Shown here: piece by piece, positions 16,805 through 28,000 of the stretch | How the letters are laid out: each line of letters begins with the position of its first letter | How positions within the stretch are numbered: the stretch's first letter is position 1 | Position numbers and translations under genes: made by a program | Notes under the pieces: model-generated | The model's database searches: none | What the model saw: the letters and a program-made list of their open reading frames with translations, nothing else | Told to the model about the DNA's origin: nothing | Assembly: GCA_938084835.1 (NCBI GenBank) | Contig: CALKER010000011.1 | Coordinates: 29,154 to 93,153, forward strand | DNA length: 64,000 nucleotides | Direction of reading: 5' to 3' | Source: an uncultured Thermoguttaceae bacterium | GTDB taxonomy: Bacteria; Planctomycetota; Planctomycetia; Pirellulales; Thermoguttaceae

Positions 16805-19800
16805 TTAGTCCACAGAGGGAGTCCAAAAGCCGGTTAACTCCAAGGCGTAGTCAAACGGGTTTTGGGCCAGCTCTAAGCGGGCCCCAAATCGGCCCACGGC
16901 AACTACACGGGTTGGTCTCTCCAGCCAACAACTCGAGCGTGGCCCGATGATTCCCACGACATTAGCAGCGGCCACAAGCCTATCTTTTGCAGAAGAGTCG
17001 TACACGATGCTCGTTATGCCTGCTTTTGGTGCGGCTTGGATGCGAACCTGGCTGATGCCGGAAAACTGCCAATCACCTTGCGGACCAACAAGGCGCACCC
17101 ACTCGGGGGAGAGCACAACGTGGCTGACCCACGACGGAGCGCGAACAAGCGCCTGATCGGCACCACCTTGTTGGGCGTAGATGCGCAGTACATCAAAACC
17201 CTTGGCCACCACAACCCCTCGCACAGTGACCAATTCCACCCAATTATCGCCCAGGCGGAAAAGGTCATCACTGGGCGAGTCAAAAATGCGGATGATATCG
17301 CCGGAGCCAGCCGTGGCTGTCACGATGACCTGGGCGAAACCTTGTACCCGCGTATACGCGCCGGGGGTCGTAAGGGTCACATATCCACTAGTGATAACCG
17401 CTGAGTCGGTCCCCGGTGAGTCATACAGTTTGGCAACGTCTGCACCGTAGGAAGATCGGGCTATGACCCAGCGAAATCCCTCAGCCCGTTGGAAATATCC
17501 GGGACCTCGCATGGCGGCATATCGTGGCGTGGATGTAAACGAGTCCTCACCCGGGCCATCTTGGAAATAGATGGCATCAGTGCCACCAACCGACGAGGTG
17601 GTTAAGATAGTGGCAAATCCCCGCACAGCGACCATCACCCGCTGGCCGTAAAGGGTGGCTTCCCTTGGGCGGAGGAAGATCCGGTCGTTGCCTGGGGTGT
17701 CGCCAAGTTGGGCTATAGTGCTCGGTCCAGCCCCCGCCCACACATCGATTCGTTCGAATCCCTTGAGGTTGATCGCCACTTCTGCGGTAACAAACTGGGC
17801 CCCCACGTGTGTAAACACAAAACGATCGGATGGGCTATTTCCGTAGATCCGGGCTGAGTCGGTCGGTCCCCCGGCAACAAGCGAGATGCTGGCCACGTGC
17901 TTTGCGGCGACCCAAAGCCCGGTGTGCCCGATCAGGGCCTCGCCATTGCGAAAAACGAAGGACGTAGCTCCCAAAGCGGAAGTCCAATAAAGTTGGTCCC
18001 GCCCTCCTTTTCCTACGATTTCAATCGATGTGGCAGCGCGCCTTGGCAACGTGTACTCCACTCCATTGATGGCAACATGCAGGTCTTGTCCCACCGCGAT
18101 TTGAACGACATCATCTTTGGGAGAACCAAAGACCTGAACTTTTCCGTCAGAAAAGCTTAGAAGGTTGACCGCGCGGAGGGAAACGACTTGGCCCTGTCCT
18201 GTTAAGCGCATCAAGTACTCGCGCTGCGCAATGACTTCGGTATCTAAGCGGCAAGTGCCGAAGGGGGAATACGCGCGTGCCAGCCGCTGTCCGGAGGCAT
18301 CGAAAAGATCGATCTGAATCGGCAAATTTTCAAGGGCCGAGGTGGCCTCCGCGGTGAAACTCCCCGAATGTGCCGCGCGGAAGCGCCACCAGGTTCCGCT
18401 GCCCGGCGCAGCAATTTGTTGCTCTTCGAGCCAGTGAAGAATGCCAAGGTTTTCGCCCCTTTCACCCTGGCCGATTGGTGCCAGGAGAAAGTTATATGAA
18501 GAGTCGGCCAGGTGTGGCTGTGGCAGGATGGGATAAGCTTCGCCAATCGGCGCCACGACAAACCACCCGACAGGTGGCTCCACGCACAAAGCACCGGTGC
18601 TGGCGGCAACCTGCGGGAGGAAAAACACCCCATCACCATCTGTGAAGGTCGTCGGTTCGGCGTACCCCAAGGAAAGATTCCATCCATGAAGGATGCCGGA
18701 ATCGCGAGTGGATACATCAACAATCTCCAAAACCCACACTCCTTGAGCTGGCTCACCCTCAAAGGCACGAAGTGCTTGGGCCGGGTGAATGTCGCCGCTA
18801 ATGTGTCGCTGCTGGGGGGAAATGGTCCGCAGGGCATCGTCGCGAAAGGTAACATCGCGGAGTACGCCAGCTCCTAACGGGGGCCGGGAAAGAAGCTTTA
18901 CACGCGTGCCAGAGGGACTAATCAACGAGATCTCTAAGTCGTGGAGAAACTGATGCTCAAGCGAAAGGGACACAAAAATCTGTGTTATTTGTCCTGGGGC
19001 ATCCACTTCGACTGTGGCCCGGAGGGTACCCAGGTCGGGAATTGGCGTTGGTTGTCCCGACCAACGGTAAAGCGACGAGCCTTCGTTGAATGTGCGGTCA
19101 TTGTTTGTGTCAACAAACACCCGCACGCCGGCGATACCCCCCGCGGTTGAGTCAACGGAGGCAGTCCCAGGGATGTCGGCCAGGACCCTTCCAGAGATGT
19201 GACCGGGTGTGCCAGAGGGGTCACGGGGCCCTATCTGAAGTGGTAACTCAGGATCGCCGAGAAGAATCGTAGTAAAGTGAATCCATCGATAGACGCCCGT
19301 ATCCCCCACGCGGAAAAGATTGTCAAGCTTGGAATCATGATGGGCCAGACCAAGGTGAACAAACTTTTCGTTAAACAAGGCATCGAAAAACTCGTAGGCG
19401 TAAAAATGGTTCCCCCCAGGGGTGGGTCCCGGAACATACCAGCCGAATCGCGTGTTCATCACCGCGGCAACAGCACTTGCGGGAGCCACCACGTGGGCTT
19501 CTCCGATGGCAAGATCGTACAAGTCGAAAGCGCCTGAATAGCACCCCTGGGAGTAGAAAACATAAGGCATGGAGTTAGTTAACGATTGCACATTGGCCAC
19601 GGTCAATCGGGCATTCCAGTGGGCACTTGCATGGCCCAAATGATGCACCAGATGGGGAGACTGGTTGAGAAGCCCGCGCAGTTCTTCGCCGCTCCAGCGG
19701 CCGTCGCGGTCGTAACGCTCAATGGCAGTCCAATCCCCCGGGAGGGTTTCGCGACGAATCGCTTCTCCGGAGATGCTTCCATCGGTCCGAGAATCAAGCT

Positions 19801-21460
19801 CTTCCCCCAGCCACAGCACGGTGGTTCGCTGAGGATGGGCGTAGGACTCGTAGCGAATGACTTTATCAACGAAATATACGGCTTCCGTCCAGGAACTTAC
19901 AGGCGCACGGCCGACGAAGACCTCGGGCACGAGATCGATATCCCTTCTCCCGATGCCGTCAACAGGTTCTCCCCAGATGCCATTGCGATTTCCGTCCCAT
20001 GGGCCATCTAGGCAGGCGTAGTAGAGATCTGTGGCAAGTGATGTGTCCACGATCGAACTAACACGGGCATAAACCCCGCGAGTAGGAATGATCTCCACAT
20101 CGCCCCCCAGAAGAATCCAGCTTGTCCCCCAGTGGAGGTAAGCCTCGCTAATGAACTGCCGAATGCGGTCGGCCAAATCGCCGGATTCTGTGCCGGTATA
20201 TCGGCTACCAATAAGCTCGATAGTGACGATGGTGGCAGAAAGGCCCCGGCTCTTTTTGTGGTCCACCAATCGCTCGAAAACCGCCTGTAGCTGCTCAGAG
20301 GTGATTACTACATATTCGAAATGGCCCGCCCACGGAAGCCTGGGGGATTGCGCGGGGACGGTAGCTGTTACGTACGTGGTAATCGCAGCTGGGTTGTCCA
20401 CATAAGATGCTATTAGACTGATGTCCTCGGGCAATAAGCGTAGCGTGTGAGGGAGGAGGTCCCGATTTTGACCGTCATTCTGTGATATGGCACCAGCAGT
20501 GGATGAAATCTGCGGGATTGTTGACGAACTGGCAGTAATCTGGAGGGTCATTTCCTCATGGTAAATCAGCGTTGCCCAGGTATCATCCCAGTGAACCGGA
20601 AACACCTGAATGGTGGCGAAGGTAAAACCGCGAAACGTATGAAGCTGATACCGCACAGGAGTCAGAGACGTGAGGACGTCCGTGGGTAAACCGGTCCAAC
20701 TCGCAGCTCCCTCGGTGGTTTGCGAGCCGACCACGGCCATTGGGGTCAGCACAGCCGTGGGCAGAACCGATAAAGGCTGGGCTTGCGAGGAAAAATGCAC
20801 GGTGATTGTCAGGGAGTCACTGCGTGCCGGCAGGAGGAGCGTCGACACCCGTACAGGAACGACGGGTTCGCCAGGCTGGAGCCATAGTGACTCGCTTGCG
20901 AGTGTCACAAACCCACCTTGTGGGGCTAAGTGGAAGGAGGGTAACCCCTGGAAGCGAAAGCTAAGCCGCGATACAAGGGCGTCGCCCTCAGTGCGGAAGT
21001 CGTCAACGGCGTCGGCGCCTCGCGGTCGCGACTGAACCTGCCAGCCGTCAGCCACCAGCGCGGAGGGCCAAGAATAATCTGCATGTGCGGGAAGCCTCTC
21101 AGCCGGCCAAAAATGTTGCCCCCCTTCCGCCAAAAGGCCGAAAAGGCCGTAACCCCCCGGACCAACCGAAAGGAAAAGGCGATCTTCGAGTTGTTCAACA
21201 AAGCGGGTGTGTTTCCGGCCCTTGAGCCGCCCATCCTGTTGCCGCCTGGTTCGAAGGGTCAACAGTCGCTTTTGCTTATTCCGAGGAGATTCCGCACGTT
21301 CTGTGGTTTTTGCACATGGCGGAAAAACAAGTGCCTGAAATCCTGTCACTATTCCGCTGCAACGGTTTTGACTCCTGCTTCCCAGCCATTTCTGCAGAAT
21401 TCTGCCGTGGCCACGGCCCTTGACTAGCGCCGTGGGCGCCGACAAGTGAGAGCGATCCAT
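16805..21460 (-). CDS. Giant gingipain-like (C25) cysteine protease with P-domain and repeat tail
   Basis: 1551 residues, probably secreted. A basic N-terminus leads to LEDRLFLS (91-98), a LEPR-XLL-type motif found on large planctomycete exported proteins. After a propeptide-like region comes a caspase-like C25 domain (about 370-760). Its dyad is H610 in HHLGHAS and C640 in SQGCYSG, spaced as in gingipains, and the ILLGGDVEIIPTR strand is also typical. Next is a SdrD-B-like domain whose two halves (RVFVDTNNDRTFNEG, and TDGDGVFFLP near residue 940) flank a complete P/Homo B domain (about 805-935). Residues 1113-1500 form a repeat tail related to that of the next gene. GAGGTGAG lies just before the ATG. 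The gene is followed in the same direction by nothing related; upstream lies the 7284-codon gene. Confidence 0.85.
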   Translation of the reverse strand: MDRSHLSAPTALVKGRGHGRILQKWLGSRSQNRCSGIVTGFQALVFPPCAKTTERAESPRNKQKRLLTLRTRRQQDGRLKGRKHTRFVEQLEDRLFLSVGPGGYGLFGLLAEGGQHFWPAERLPAHADYSWPSALVADGWQVQSRPRGADAVDDFRTEGDALVSRLSFRFQGLPSFHLAPQGGFVTLASESLWLQPGEPVVPVRVSTLLLPARSDSLTITVHFSSQAQPLSVLPTAVLTPMAVVGSQTTEGAASWTGLPTDVLTSLTPVRYQLHTFRGFTFATIQVFPVHWDDTWATLIYHEEMTLQITASSSTIPQISSTAGAISQNDGQNRDLLPHTLRLLPEDISLIASYVDNPAAITTYVTATVPAQSPRLPWAGHFEYVVITSEQLQAVFERLVDHKKSRGLSATIVTIELIGSRYTGTESGDLADRIRQFISEAYLHWGTSWILLGGDVEIIPTRGVYARVSSIVDTSLATDLYYACLDGPWDGNRNGIWGEPVDGIGRRDIDLVPEVFVGRAPVSSWTEAVYFVDKVIRYESYAHPQRTTVLWLGEELDSRTDGSISGEAIRRETLPGDWTAIERYDRDGRWSGEELRGLLNQSPHLVHHLGHASAHWNARLTVANVQSLTNSMPYVFYSQGCYSGAFDLYDLAIGEAHVVAPASAVAAVMNTRFGWYVPGPTPGGNHFYAYEFFDALFNEKFVHLGLAHHDSKLDNLFRVGDTGVYRWIHFTTILLGDPELPLQIGPRDPSGTPGHISGRVLADIPGTASVDSTAGGIAGVRVFVDTNNDRTFNEGSSLYRWSGQPTPIPDLGTLRATVEVDAPGQITQIFVSLSLEHQFLHDLEISLISPSGTRVKLLSRPPLGAGVLRDVTFRDDALRTISPQQRHISGDIHPAQALRAFEGEPAQGVWVLEIVDVSTRDSGILHGWNLSLGYAEPTTFTDGDGVFFLPQVAASTGALCVEPPVGWFVVAPIGEAYPILPQPHLADSSYNFLLAPIGQGERGENLGILHWLEEQQIAAPGSGTWWRFRAAHSGSFTAEATSALENLPIQIDLFDASGQRLARAYSPFGTCRLDTEVIAQREYLMRLTGQGQVVSLRAVNLLSFSDGKVQVFGSPKDDVVQIAVGQDLHVAINGVEYTLPRRAATSIEIVGKGGRDQLYWTSALGATSFVFRNGEALIGHTGLWVAAKHVASISLVAGGPTDSARIYGNSPSDRFVFTHVGAQFVTAEVAINLKGFERIDVWAGAGPSTIAQLGDTPGNDRIFLRPREATLYGQRVMVAVRGFATILTTSSVGGTDAIYFQDGPGEDSFTSTPRYAAMRGPGYFQRAEGFRWVIARSSYGADVAKLYDSPGTDSAVITSGYVTLTTPGAYTRVQGFAQVIVTATAGSGDIIRIFDSPSDDLFRLGDNWVELVTVRGVVVAKGFDVLRIYAQQGGADQALVRAPSWVSHVVLSPEWVRLVGPQGDWQFSGISQVRIQAAPKAGITSIVYDSSAKDRLVAAANVVGIIGPRSSCWLERPTRVVAVGRFGARLELAQNPFDYALELTGFWTPSVD
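16960..18124 (-). repeat. C-terminal repeat tail of the C25 protease
   Basis: A head unit with INGVEYTLP is followed by about six repeats of 50-57 residues. Each repeat has a short acidic turn such as FDSPSDDLF or YDSPGTDS, a central aromatic/glycine strand (for example MRGPGYFQRAEGF) and a closing hydrophobic strand with a G-x-D turn. The same order of elements is seen in the tail of the adjacent giant protein. Confidence 0.75.
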
Positions 21461-22035
21461 GGCTCACCTCGCCCAGCCCATTTGACAAGTAAAAGGTCGA
21501 CAAAAGTGAACCCCATTGGCCCATCATGGAGGAAGATCGAGCGTCACAGCCGGCAACGCCCCTGGCATGGACAGCCGTCTTTCCTCGCAAGAGAAGTAAA
21601 CGCGAAAATCAAAACCATAAGGGTTTTTCCATGACTAGGAGAGGATCAACCGATCCTACCGTAATATAGGTCGCAAAACGGCGGCAAAGGAAGGCACTCG
21701 GCGCATAAACAGCCGGCGAAAAATGTGGCGAAAAGAAAAATGCGGAAAAAGAGTTCGATTTATGTTTAGGGATGGGACGATCGGTTCCTCGATGTGTCGG
21801 AATGTCCTCCCTCAAAAACGCCGTTGTCAAAAAGCAACAGCTGTTTCCTGGGCTCAACAAAAAGCCCACCGCTTCCGTTGCGGTGGGCCAATCGGCGCTT
21901 TTGCCAGCAACTCATGCAGGAGGCGGCTTACTTGTCGGCTCGTCCAAGGCCCGGTTGATTTCAGCCCGCGGGCATGCTGGCCACAAAGTCAACTGCTCGG
22001 CTTTGATGACAAAACGGGCAAAACACTTGGGTGTT
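21461..22035. other. Gap between the two giant genes
   Basis: No gene. It contains the minus-strand terminator at 21859-21888 and presumably the promoter of the protease gene; a TATATT-like element on the minus strand near 21665 is too far from the start to be assigned. Confidence 0.5.
21859..21888 (-). terminator. Rho-independent terminator of the giant gene
   Basis: Read on the minus strand, a perfect 9-bp stem gcccaccgc/gcggtgggc (21864-21872 with 21880-21888, 7-base loop) is followed by TTTTT. It lies about 150 bases after the stop of the 7284-codon gene and separates that gene from the protease gene. Confidence 0.85.
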
Positions 22036-25000
22036 TTAATCCCTCCAGGAGCCGAAAGTTTCCAATGCGAAATCGAGTGCTCCGATGATTTCCTTAGTGT
22101 CTACACCGGGATCACTTCCGTAGGCTTCCACCCTGTCGAAGTTGATAGCCCATAACTCGTAGTCAACAAGGCTATTGCTGACTTTAGCCCAATTGCCCTG
22201 GGCCTGGAGATGATCACCGGCCCAAGCCAGGGCCATATCGTACAGCTGGGCCAGATCGTACCCGGAAGTGGCATTGCCCACGACCTTACTGAAGCCCACA
22301 GCCTGGTTATCGTAGCCGGCTCCGTACATTCTCCCTTCGAAGGGCTTGGCCACGAAACGATCGTCGCCCAGCGAATCGTAAAAGATGGCGTGATCATTAC
22401 CTCCGCGGGAGTAAGCGGTCACATAGCGGAAGCCCTCTACCTGGACCTGGTAGTTAATGCCCACCATTAAGGCGTAGGTGGGATAAGCGAGGAACGACTC
22501 CGCCTGGGCCGGATCGTCATACAAGCGACCGCGATCGTTGCCGCCGCGAGCAATTGCCTGAACATTCCGGAAACCGAAAACCCGGTGGTTAAACGTATCG
22601 CCGTAGTAAACGGCATATGTAGGAGTGGCCTCGAAACGATCGAACCGAGCCGGATTATCGTACAAAATGGCCGTGTCACTACCGCCTCTCGACTCAGCGG
22701 TTACATAGCGGAATCCCTGCAACTGGATGCGGTATCCGCTGCCGGCCAATTCTACATTACCCGGCTGAGCTACAAACACATCGACCCCTATCGGATTGTC
22801 ATAGAGGGTCGCTCCGTCATTCCCGGTTGTGGCGTAGGCCACCACATCGGCAAAGTCGCGGGCAAAGACGTAGAAGCCAGCACCGGAGATCCGGGCATAA
22901 GTCGGATCGGCTACCACCCAGTCGCGGGTGGCCGGATTGTCATAGAGGATGGCTTTGTCGCCGGATCCGTTTCCGTAGGCATAGGCCCAACGGAAGTTAT
23001 CCGCCTGGATGAAGTAGCTTCCGCCATCCAACTGGACGGAAGTAGGCGTACCCACAAATGTTTCGGCCACGGCAGCGGAGCCGTAAAGCCGTACCACGTC
23101 GGCCCCTTCACCCGGATTACCGCGGATGTGGACCCGCGGGAAATTATTGACGCGATTGACCACGGCTCCGGTGGTCATTTGCACATAGCTTGAGGTTCCC
23201 ACTACCGTGTCCTTAACGCCGGGCGTTGCCGACAGGACCGCTTGGTCGTTGCCACCGCGGCCATTGACCGTTACGTTTTCCGCCTGGGTGACTACAACCA
23301 AGAAGTTTGCCCCTGTGAGCATCGCGAAGCCGGATCGCAATTCGACGGTCTCGGCACCGCTTGTTCCGTTGAGAATCGCCACGTCTTGCCCAGCGCCAGC
23401 GGCGAAGACGAAGGCATCTACCTCCGAAGCCGGGAATCTGTACTCCACACCGTTGTACACAACCCGGTGTTGACCGCCGGGACTGGCGGTAGGTGTAAAT
23501 TCGAACCTCTCTGGCGCCGCCGTGCCGTAGAAGTACACCGTGCGCCCTTGCCGCGCGAGTCCCGTAGGAGCTGAGGCCACAATCTGTACTTGATAATCTT
23601 CCACCTCACCATTGAGGGCCGACCCGAAGTAAAGGAGCCCGCCTGTGGTGCTGAAGCGGAATCGTGCAAATGTATTTCCTAATTCAGCCCAGCTGGGGAC
23701 TGTGAAACTTAGCATGTTCACGCCGGGCCAGAGAGGTTGGCTGGTGAAAATCTGCTCACCGGCATCTACGACGCTGAGCGGGTCGGTAGGATTACCCCAG
23801 CGGCCATTTCGGTTAAAGTCGACCCAAGCGTCTAAATAGCCGGCCACCGAGGCCCGTACGGCCACCTGGGCTACCTGACCCGGTATCAGCGGTGTGAGGA
23901 AGACCACACCGTCTTCGTCGGGCAGGTTGGTTTGGTCATCCCCCAAGGCATCAGCGGAGGCCAAGCCATCGCGCTCGCCGTCCACCTGCCAACCCAGATA
24001 GACAGTCGGATCAATCGCATGCCGCGCACCATCGTCGGCCAACAACGTACGGTAGGAAGCCGGGGCATCACCAAAATCCCACCCAAGCCCACGGTCATCA
24101 TCATTGAGGATCCACACCCGCACCTCGGAGGGATTAAGCACCACCGAGCCAGTTCCCAAAGCAGGCACTTCCGCGGCGGAAATGCGGACCCAGAAGTATT
24201 CATCCGACTCTACCCGATCGTCGCCAACGATGGTCACGCCAACCGGTGTCACAATCCGTGGTGACTCATACTGGGCAACGCAAATCTCGTAATCCACACC
24301 GTCCCAGTTCCGCCACGTGACGTAGTCCCCCGAAATTAGGGGATACCAATCGGTCGCCGGATGTCGCGAGATATTTTGGGCCACACCCGCGGTCGACAAG
24401 TCGTATACAAACACCTCGAAGTTGCTACCAATTCGGGCATGCCACACCACCCGATGACCATCGATCTTCGGGAACTGGTTGTCATATGGGTTGGCAGAAA
24501 TGTTGGTTGGGGGCAGGCCGAGCTCCAGCTCCTCCAAATTCATGTAGTAGATTTGCCACGTGGTGCCCACCCTAGTTTGCCATACCACGTGATTACCCGA
24601 CAAAGCGGGAGACACATCGGCCACAGTGTTATTGGTGAGCTGGCGGGAGACTCCGGTGGCAAGATTGTGAACCCAAATTTCGTAATCATTTCCGTCAAAC
24701 TGTTCCCATACCACCCACTGACCATGAATCCGCGGGGCGCGATCAGCAGTGGTGTTATTGGTCAGTCGACGGGTGCCGGCGATCGCATCCCAGATGTAGA
24801 TTTCCTCGTCGAACCCATCCCAACCGGACCATACCACATGCGGGCCAAAGGTCTGCGGTGCGAAGTCGCCGAAGGGATTACCCGAGATATTTCGCGGCGG
24901 CTGGGTGACTCCCCACGTGCTGTTCACCCACGCCTTGTAATTGAAGACAAAGACTTCGCTGTTGGAAGCTGTGACCTGACCCACCCACACCACGTAGGTG

Positions 25001-28000
25001 TCATCAATTTGCGGCGAGGATTCGTTGAAGGTGTTGTTCGTAAGCTGAATGGCAGGAGAAATAAACCCACGTCCACGCTCGTACACACGGAGGAATACTT
25101 CTGTATCCGTTTGTCCGGGCGTTTGGTCTTGACCGATCCACACCAAATAAGCCCGGTCTCCATCTTCGTACACGGTGGGGAATCGGTCATCCACGGAGTT
25201 ATTCGTAACCCGATGGACCGAATCGGTCTTGAGGTCGTACAGCCAAATTTCCCAATCGCCGCCTTCAGCCGGCGGGTCGAGAACTTGATAAACCAGGATG
25301 TGTCCAGACAGGCCGTAGTCGTAGTCCCCGCGGTCGTTACTGGTAAGGACCCGCACCGGCCATCTGCTCTGAGGTGGCAGGTCCGCCGTCAACTGCAAGG
25401 CCTGCGCTATGGGAAGATAGTCGTTGTCCACGGCAGTGGCAGTGCCGTCGGCGGTTAAAAGCACAAGGTCGATGGGCGCGCCGAAGGATCGCTCCCACAC
25501 CAAATTCAGTTCTACCTCGGTGAATTGACCGTTTTGGCCTTCCAGGACGCGGACATCGTTCCATGAGAGGATTGGGCGGAGGAAATTGCCGAAATCGATA
25601 CGGCTTATCACCGCCCCAGCATCGAGGTTCACCGTGTACGAGCCATCGGGATTGACGCGGGCCGGTCCACCCGGCAAGAAGCTCGTCAGTCGATCCACGG
25701 TTAAGGTGCGACCACGGAGGATTACCTCAGTGTCCGCCGCTACTGCCCAGATGTTCAGACCGAGAGCGGCGGCCTGGGTTTGCACGGCTGTGGCAATAGC
25801 GGCAGCAACTTCTGCCGGTGTGCGACCTGCTACCGGGATCAGCACATGGCCCCGGCCCGGGTAAGAGGAAGCACCGTCCCAATCGAACTCGAAGGTCACC
25901 TGGCCCCGGCCATCTCCGACCGAGAAAATCGAACCTTCGGGGATGGTGCTACCGGCAAGTGCGGTGAAGCGAACCGTCCACGGATAATCCTGGGGGAAGA
26001 GGATGACGGGATCACCAGTGATGACAACCTCATCCCCTTCTGCTCCGGCCTGGAGAATCAACCCCCGGGTGCCGCGAGCCGTGTTCACCGCTGTGGTGAT
26101 CGCTTCGGCCACTTGGTCCGCTGTGGTCAGGCCGGCTATATTCACCGGGATCACCCCCGGATCGCTCAGCAACCCATTACGATCGAATTCAAAGGTGTGA
26201 ACTCGCCGGCCGTCAAAGATCCTCAATTGGTCGCCGTCCCGCAGCTCGCTGGGCGGAACCGCCACGACCCGAAGATCACCCGAAGCCAGATAACCCACGG
26301 CACCCCACCGCGGGTTGGTTTGTATCCACTCTTGCCACTCTGGTGATGTCAGATCCTCTCGGATGACATAGGTGCCGGGGGGCAAGGGGCCAAAGCGGAA
26401 TCGGCCGGATTCGTCCTCCAAGGTGCCGCGCAAATCGCGCTGCGCCACCACCGTCCATTCACCGGGATCCCGCACGCCATTGTTATTAGCGTCAATGTAC
26501 ACCACGCCTCCCGGAATTCCGTATTCCGGTCCGTGTGGTCGGCCAGTGTTGGGGTCGATTCTTACGCCGAGGACCTGCTGAGCCACAAGCTCATCCAATC
26601 CGGTTTGGCTGGTTGGTCGGAAAATGCGGGCATACGTGAAGTTATTGCCGGCGTTGAACCCGATCTCCGCTCCCGGGTCCCCGTAGCCGCCGGTCCGCAC
26701 CCAAGTGCCGGTCTCGGGATCGAAATAATCCCCGGTCGTCCACTGCAGGTTCCAGTAGACGAATCCCACCACATCGCCAAGGGGGTCATCTTCGATGTAA
26801 ACGCCGAAGGTATTTCGCCGTGATAGAAGTGGCAAGTTGAGCGGATCGTATCGATTGTAAAAGCCCACATCAACCCACGTCACCTGCACAAACGGATTGC
26901 CTGTGAGCGGGTTGGTGCCGCGGGAAAGTTCCACACGCCCACCACCCAGTCGCAAGTCAACATCGGCCCAGAAGGGCGCAATCATCGGAATGCTTTCTGG
27001 GAATCCTGCCAAATCGAAGGCGCTTACCGGCGAGCCAAACGAGATCGCTCCGTTTTCACTCACGTAAAACTGCGTGTAGATGGCTCCGTAATAAGCGAAC
27101 TCGAATCCCAGGTCGATCGGTCCAACTGTGGCGTTAAACCCGCCGGTTAGGATGGGGGTGCCGGAGCCTGGAGCTGTGGGCTGGATAATGGGCTGGAAGA
27201 CATTCGGCCACCATTGCCAGATTCCGTCGGCGTTGGCATCGTTGAACTTGGTACCCTGGATCACACCCTGAAGGCTTTCCACAAACAGGGCGTGGTCCTC
27301 AACTTCGCCGTCTGGGGCGCGGCCTACCGGGGCCAGTACCGCCTGGCGATCACTCGAATACCGCAACCGTAGGAAGGTGACACCTTCGGCCGCCGAGGCG
27401 GGTACATGCACATCGAAAACAAACGGCGCCGAATCGTCCGCGATGTAAACACCTTGGACGACATGCTCGCGGACATACTGGCCGGTGAGCGGATCGAGGT
27501 AATCGCTGAAGACGCCGTCACCATTAAAGTCAATCCACGCACTGAGGTATCCGGTCCCAGTGACGGCCACTTCGAATCGCCCAATCTCTCCGCGGTAGAG
27601 AATGCCCGGACGGAACTGGCCGGCCACCAGGGTGCCGTAGCTTAAAAGCCCATCTTCATCCTGTTCTCCGGTGAAGTCATCTCCCACAGCCGCCTGATCC
27701 ACCAGAGCGTCCGGCTCGGCATCGCCCGGCGCGTAACCTAAATACACACCTGTGGGGACCAGCAAATGTCGCGGGCCGTCATCCGCCTTCAACGTGCCGT
27801 AACTAGCCGGAGCATCACCAAAATCGAGGATGGGTGCCCGGACTTCAACCCGGTGGTCCTCCACCTCTCCATTCGGATCCGGCCCGGCAGGATCTGGATT
27901 CCCTCCGTAGGGGAGCAAGTAACGAACATTGCTGCTAAAGCGCAGCCGCAGGAAAGTCTCGCCCAAAGGCATATCCTCGGGCAACGGGGCAAGCTCAGTT

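Noticed and set aside
17750..17765. TTCGTTCGAATCCC, similar to a tRNA T-arm
   Set aside because: It lies inside the protease gene and has no acceptor stem or anticodon arm around it.
24361..25458. Plus-strand frame of 365 codons inside the giant gene, and similar ones such as 39457-40416
   Set aside because: They lie antisense to the domain-bearing frame, have no ribosome binding site or domain, and reflect the codon bias of the opposite strand.
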